A stretch of DNA of 24,655 bases from an uncultured Eubacteriales bacterium. GTDB taxonomy: Bacteria > Bacillota > Clostridia > Oscillospirales > Oscillospiraceae. Below are positions 22,265-24,655 of the stretch, in pieces (positions within the stretch are counted from its first letter, which is position 1; each line of letters opens with the position of its first letter). Location: positions 1 to 24,655 of the forward strand of contig UQQF01000029.1 of NCBI GenBank assembly GCA_900543085.1. Direction: 5' to 3'. Under the pieces are notes generated by a model that had not been told where the DNA came from, did no database searches, and saw only the letters and a program-made list of their open reading frames with translations. The position numbers and the translations under genes were made by a program.

Positions 22265-23059
22265 TCAACCGAACCTCCCGGTGATGTAGTCCTCGGTGCG
22301 CTTCTCCTGCGGGTGCGAGAACACGCGCTCGGTGTCGCCGAACTCCACCAGCTCGCCGAGAAGGAAAAACGCGGTCTTGTCGGACACACGCACTGCCTGC
22401 TGCATATTGTGCGTGACCATGATAACAGTATAACGGTTTTTCAGCTCCATGGCAAGGTCTTCTATCTTGCTGGTGGAGATGGGGTCGAGGGCGCTGGTGC
22501 TCTCGTCCATGAGCAGGATGTCCGGCTCCACGGCGAGGGCGCGGGCTATGCAGAGCCTCTGCTGCTGGCCGCCGGAGAGGCCGAGCGCGCTCTTGTTCAG
22601 GCGATCCTTGACCTCGTCCCAGATGGCCGCGTCGCGAAGGGAGCGCTCAACGATGTCGTCCAGGCGGGCCTTGCCGCGGATGCCGTGCGTGCGCGGACCG
22701 TAGGCGATGTTGTCGTAGATGCTCATGGGGAAGGGGTTGGCCTTCTGGAACACCATGCCTATCTGCTTGCGCAGGCGGGTGACGTCCACGTCCTTGCCGT
22801 AGATGTTCTCGCCGTTATAGAGCACCTCACCGTCTATCTTCACGCCCTCGACGAGGTCGTTCATGCGGTTGAGGGTCTTGAGGAATGTGCTCTTGCCGCA
22901 GCCGGAGGGGCCTATGAGGGCGGTTATCTGGTTGGCGGGGATCTCGATGTTTATGTCCTTGAGCGCGTGGTTGTCGCCGTAGTAGAGGTTGAGGTGGCGG
23001 CTCTCTATTATCGTGCGCTCGCCTTCGGAGGCGGCGGTGTTGTAAACAGTCTCGCTCAT
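22265..23059 (-). CDS. pstB: phosphate ABC transporter ATPase PstB
   Basis: 264 aa. Walker A is GPSGCGKST (50-58), the Q-loop glutamine is in [19 protein letters not shown] (a PstB hallmark), the signature is LSGGQQQR (161-168), and Walker B is ILLMDE (181-186), followed by [10 protein letters not shown]. The residue after the catalytic glutamate is Ser where Pro is usual, probably harmless. Role: it powers phosphate import through PstC/PstA at the inner membrane face. The start is ATG 23059, behind GGAGAG; the upstream frame extension overlaps pstA and is not expected. Confidence 0.95.
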   Translation of the reverse strand: MSETVYNTAASEGERTIIESRHLNLYYGDNHALKDINIEIPANQITALIGPSGCGKSTFLKTLNRMNDLVEGVKIDGEVLYNGENIYGKDVDVTRLRKQIGMVFQKANPFPMSIYDNIAYGPRTHGIRGKARLDDIVERSLRDAAIWDEVKDRLNKSALGLSGGQQQRLCIARALAVEPDILLMDESTSALDPISTSKIEDLAMELKNRYTVIMVTHNMQQAVRVSDKTAFFLLGELVEFGDTERVFSHPQEKRTEDYITGRFG

Positions 23060-23075
23060 ATATACTCTCCTGCTC

Positions 23076-23972
23076 TCAGTTTTTCTTGAGTTTCTTGCCC
23101 GCGAGCTTCGCGGCGATGTTGATGACAAAGGCGATGATCAGCAGCACTACGGCGACGGCAAAGGCGAGGCCGAAGTCCGCGCGCTCCTTGGCGTAGACGT
23201 AGAGGGAAACGGTGAGCGTGGAGCCCGCGGCGCTGAAGAAGTTGGAGAAGAACTCCCCAATGGTGCCGCCTCCGAACTGAGCCATGCTCATGCTCATGCC
23301 GGCGGTGAACATCAGTATGGCGCTCTCGCCGACGATGCGGCCGACGGCCAGGATGCAGCCGGTGACGATGCCGTCGATGCTGCTGGGCAGGACGACGGTG
23401 CGTATCATGTGCCACTTGCCGCTGCCCAGGGCGAGGGAGCCCTCGCGGTAGCTCTGCGGCACGGTCTTGAGGCTCTCCTGAGTGGTGCGGATGATGGTGG
23501 GCAGGGTCATCATGACGAGGGTCAGCGAACCGGCAATAAGGCTGGTGCCGAGGCCGAGCGCCTGACAGAACACCATCATGCCGACGAGGGCGAAGATGAT
23601 GCTGGGCATACCGGACAGCGTCTCGGTGGCGAACTCTATTATGCTCACGAGCTTCTTGTTGGTGGCGTACTCGGTGAGGTAGATGGCGCTGCCGACGCCG
23701 AGGGGGAGGACGATTATGAGCGTGAACACGATTACGTACACCGTGTTGACTATGGCGGGGAGTATGCCCTGTATGTCGTTTATGACGCTCTCCTCCCGCG
23801 TCAGGAACTGCCAGCTGAGGTTCGGGATGCCGCGGTAGAGGATATAGCCGATGAGAAAGACGAGCAGGGCGCAGATTATGATGGCGCTGACGTAGAGCAG
23901 GACGCGCATCGTGCCGTTCCACACGCGGCGGCGCGAGGAGAGCGGTGCGGTTATGGACATATTTTCGTTCAT
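23076..23972 (-). CDS. pstA: phosphate ABC transporter permease PstA
   Basis: 298 aa with about six membrane segments. The cytoplasmic N-terminus is followed by a first helix at about 22-46. The EAA coupling loop is [20 protein letters not shown], and [18 protein letters not shown] follows, as is typical of PstA. It forms the channel with PstC. The ATG at 23972 shares one base with the pstC stop (TGATG). The order pstC-pstA-pstB-phoU is the standard one. Confidence 0.95.
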   Translation of the reverse strand: MNENMSITAPLSSRRRVWNGTMRVLLYVSAIIICALLVFLIGYILYRGIPNLSWQFLTREESVINDIQGILPAIVNTVYVIVFTLIIVLPLGVGSAIYLTEYATNKKLVSIIEFATETLSGMPSIIFALVGMMVFCQALGLGTSLIAGSLTLVMMTLPTIIRTTQESLKTVPQSYREGSLALGSGKWHMIRTVVLPSSIDGIVTGCILAVGRIVGESAILMFTAGMSMSMAQFGGGTIGEFFSNFFSAAGSTLTVSLYVYAKERADFGLAFAVAVVLLIIAFVINIAAKLAGKKLKKN

Positions 23973-24655
23973 CAGTTGCCCTCCTTATCGCGCTTGAAGA
24001 AGAAGTTGAGCGCCGCGTTTATCAGCATTATGAACACGAAAAGCACAAGGCCGATGGAGAACAGCGCCTGACGGTGCAGCCCGCCCGCGTAGCTCATCTC
24101 GCCTGCGATGGCGGTGGTGAGGAACTTGACGCTGCTCAGGAGGCTGGGCATGTTCGCCACGTTGCCGGCGACCATCAGTATGGCCATGGCCTCGCCGATG
24201 GCGCGGCCGACGCCGAGCACGACGGCTGCGGCGATGCCGCTCTTGGCGGCGGGAGCGCTCACGCGAAAGTAGGTCTCAAGCTCGGTCGCGCCGAGGGCGA
24301 GGGAGGCCTCCTCGTACTCGCGCGGCACGGCGTTGAGCGCGGTCTCGCTCACGGAGATGATGCTGGGCAGTATCATGATGGCCAGCACGATGATGGCGGC
24401 GAAGAGCGTGTCGCCTGCCGGGAGGTTGAAGGTCTCGCGGATGAACGGCAGCAGAACCATCATGCCCACAAGGCCGTACACGACGCTGGGGATGCCGGCG
24501 AGCAGGTCGACTACCTCACGGATGACGGCGGCGACCCTGCGCGGCGCGACCTTGGAGAGGAACACGGCCATGAGGAAGCCTATGGGCACGCCGATGATTA
24601 TCGCGCCGCAGGTGCCGTAGATGCTGGTGAGTATCATGGGCAGGATGCCGTAGGC
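23972..24655 (-). CDS. pstC: phosphate ABC transporter permease PstC, C-terminal part (partial)
   Basis: The window holds the last 227 residues; the N-terminus and any pstS upstream lie beyond the right edge. The permease core contains GVPIGFLMAVFLSKVAP, DLLAGIPSVVYGLVGM, the EAA loop YEEASLALGATELETYFRV and VLGVGRAIGEAMAILMVAG, matching PstC rather than PstA. It pairs with PstA as the transmembrane channel. Confidence 0.94.
   Translation of the reverse strand, partial: AYGILPMILTSIYGTCGAIIIGVPIGFLMAVFLSKVAPRRVAAVIREVVDLLAGIPSVVYGLVGMMVLLPFIRETFNLPAGDTLFAAIIVLAIMILPSIISVSETALNAVPREYEEASLALGATELETYFRVSAPAAKSGIAAAVVLGVGRAIGEAMAILMVAGNVANMPSLLSSVKFLTTAIAGEMSYAGGLHRQALFSIGLVLFVFIMLINAALNFFFKRDKEGN

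Noticed and set aside
21610..22389. Longer version of PhoU starting inside pstB
   Set aside because: The N-terminal extension is an out-of-frame read of pstB with no homology. The conserved start MRIKFDEQ at 22263 has its own GGGAGG. The long versions of PstB (to 23128), PhoR (to 21024) and the HTH protein (from 18401) were rejected for the same kind of reason.

Overview
The window reads as chromosomal backbone of a GC-rich, low-GC-lineage Firmicute. It is most likely a gut-type Clostridia (Oscillospirales/Christensenellales-like); this is inference from gene content, AGGAGG-type ribosome binding sites and codon use, not from a marker gene. Supporting content includes a DnaD/DnaI-type replication initiation pair, a YtrA-type GntR/ABC operon, DUF4914, DUF2804, DUF2089 and DUF3795-like proteins, and a U32 peptidase-maf-mreC-mreD-PBP2 cluster. 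Isoleucine is very often encoded by ATA despite the high GC. Several genes begin with GTG or TTG. No rRNA, tRNA, CRISPR array, prophage or transposase gene was seen.

Layout. Positions 1-214 (-) hold the 5' end of a lipoprotein alkaline phosphatase. A 400-bp divergent intergenic region follows, then a DUF4914 protein with a kinase-like P-loop (618-2495, +), which ends at a bidirectional terminator facing a Cys-rich membrane protein (2555-3412, -). Positions 3492-6464 (-) form a compact dnaD-dnaC(dnaI)-DUF2804 operon. It diverges from 6605-12883 (+), a cell-shape operon: U32 peptidase, Maf, MreC, MreD and PBP2. Between PBP2 and a convergent prolyl-tRNA editing protein (13194-13745, -) lies a 290-bp non-coding block packed with hairpins and bounded by two identical 29-nt palindromes. 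This is the least ordinary part of the window.

Positions 13921-14524 (+) encode a DUF2089 regulator and a small membrane protein, convergent with a GH13 alpha-glucosidase (14574-16241, -). Positions 16478-18349 (+) encode a GntR repressor, an ABC ATPase and an ABC-2 membrane protein behind a perfect 12-bp inverted repeat that overlaps the promoter. Then come an HTH-plus-membrane protein (18488-19183, +) and, convergent with it, the phosphate operon reading leftward from the right edge: pstC (partial), pstA, pstB, phoU, phoB and phoR.

How the genes fit together. The right end is a complete phosphate sensing and uptake module apart from PstS and the start of PstC, which would lie beyond the window. 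The alkaline phosphatase at the left edge is a plausible member of the same regulon. The central block couples wall elongation (MreC, MreD, PBP2) with Maf and a U32 protein. The dnaD-dnaC operon loads the replicative helicase. Most of the window is ordinary housekeeping DNA. The palindrome block, the poorly characterised DUF proteins and the operator-bearing promoters deserve the closest look.
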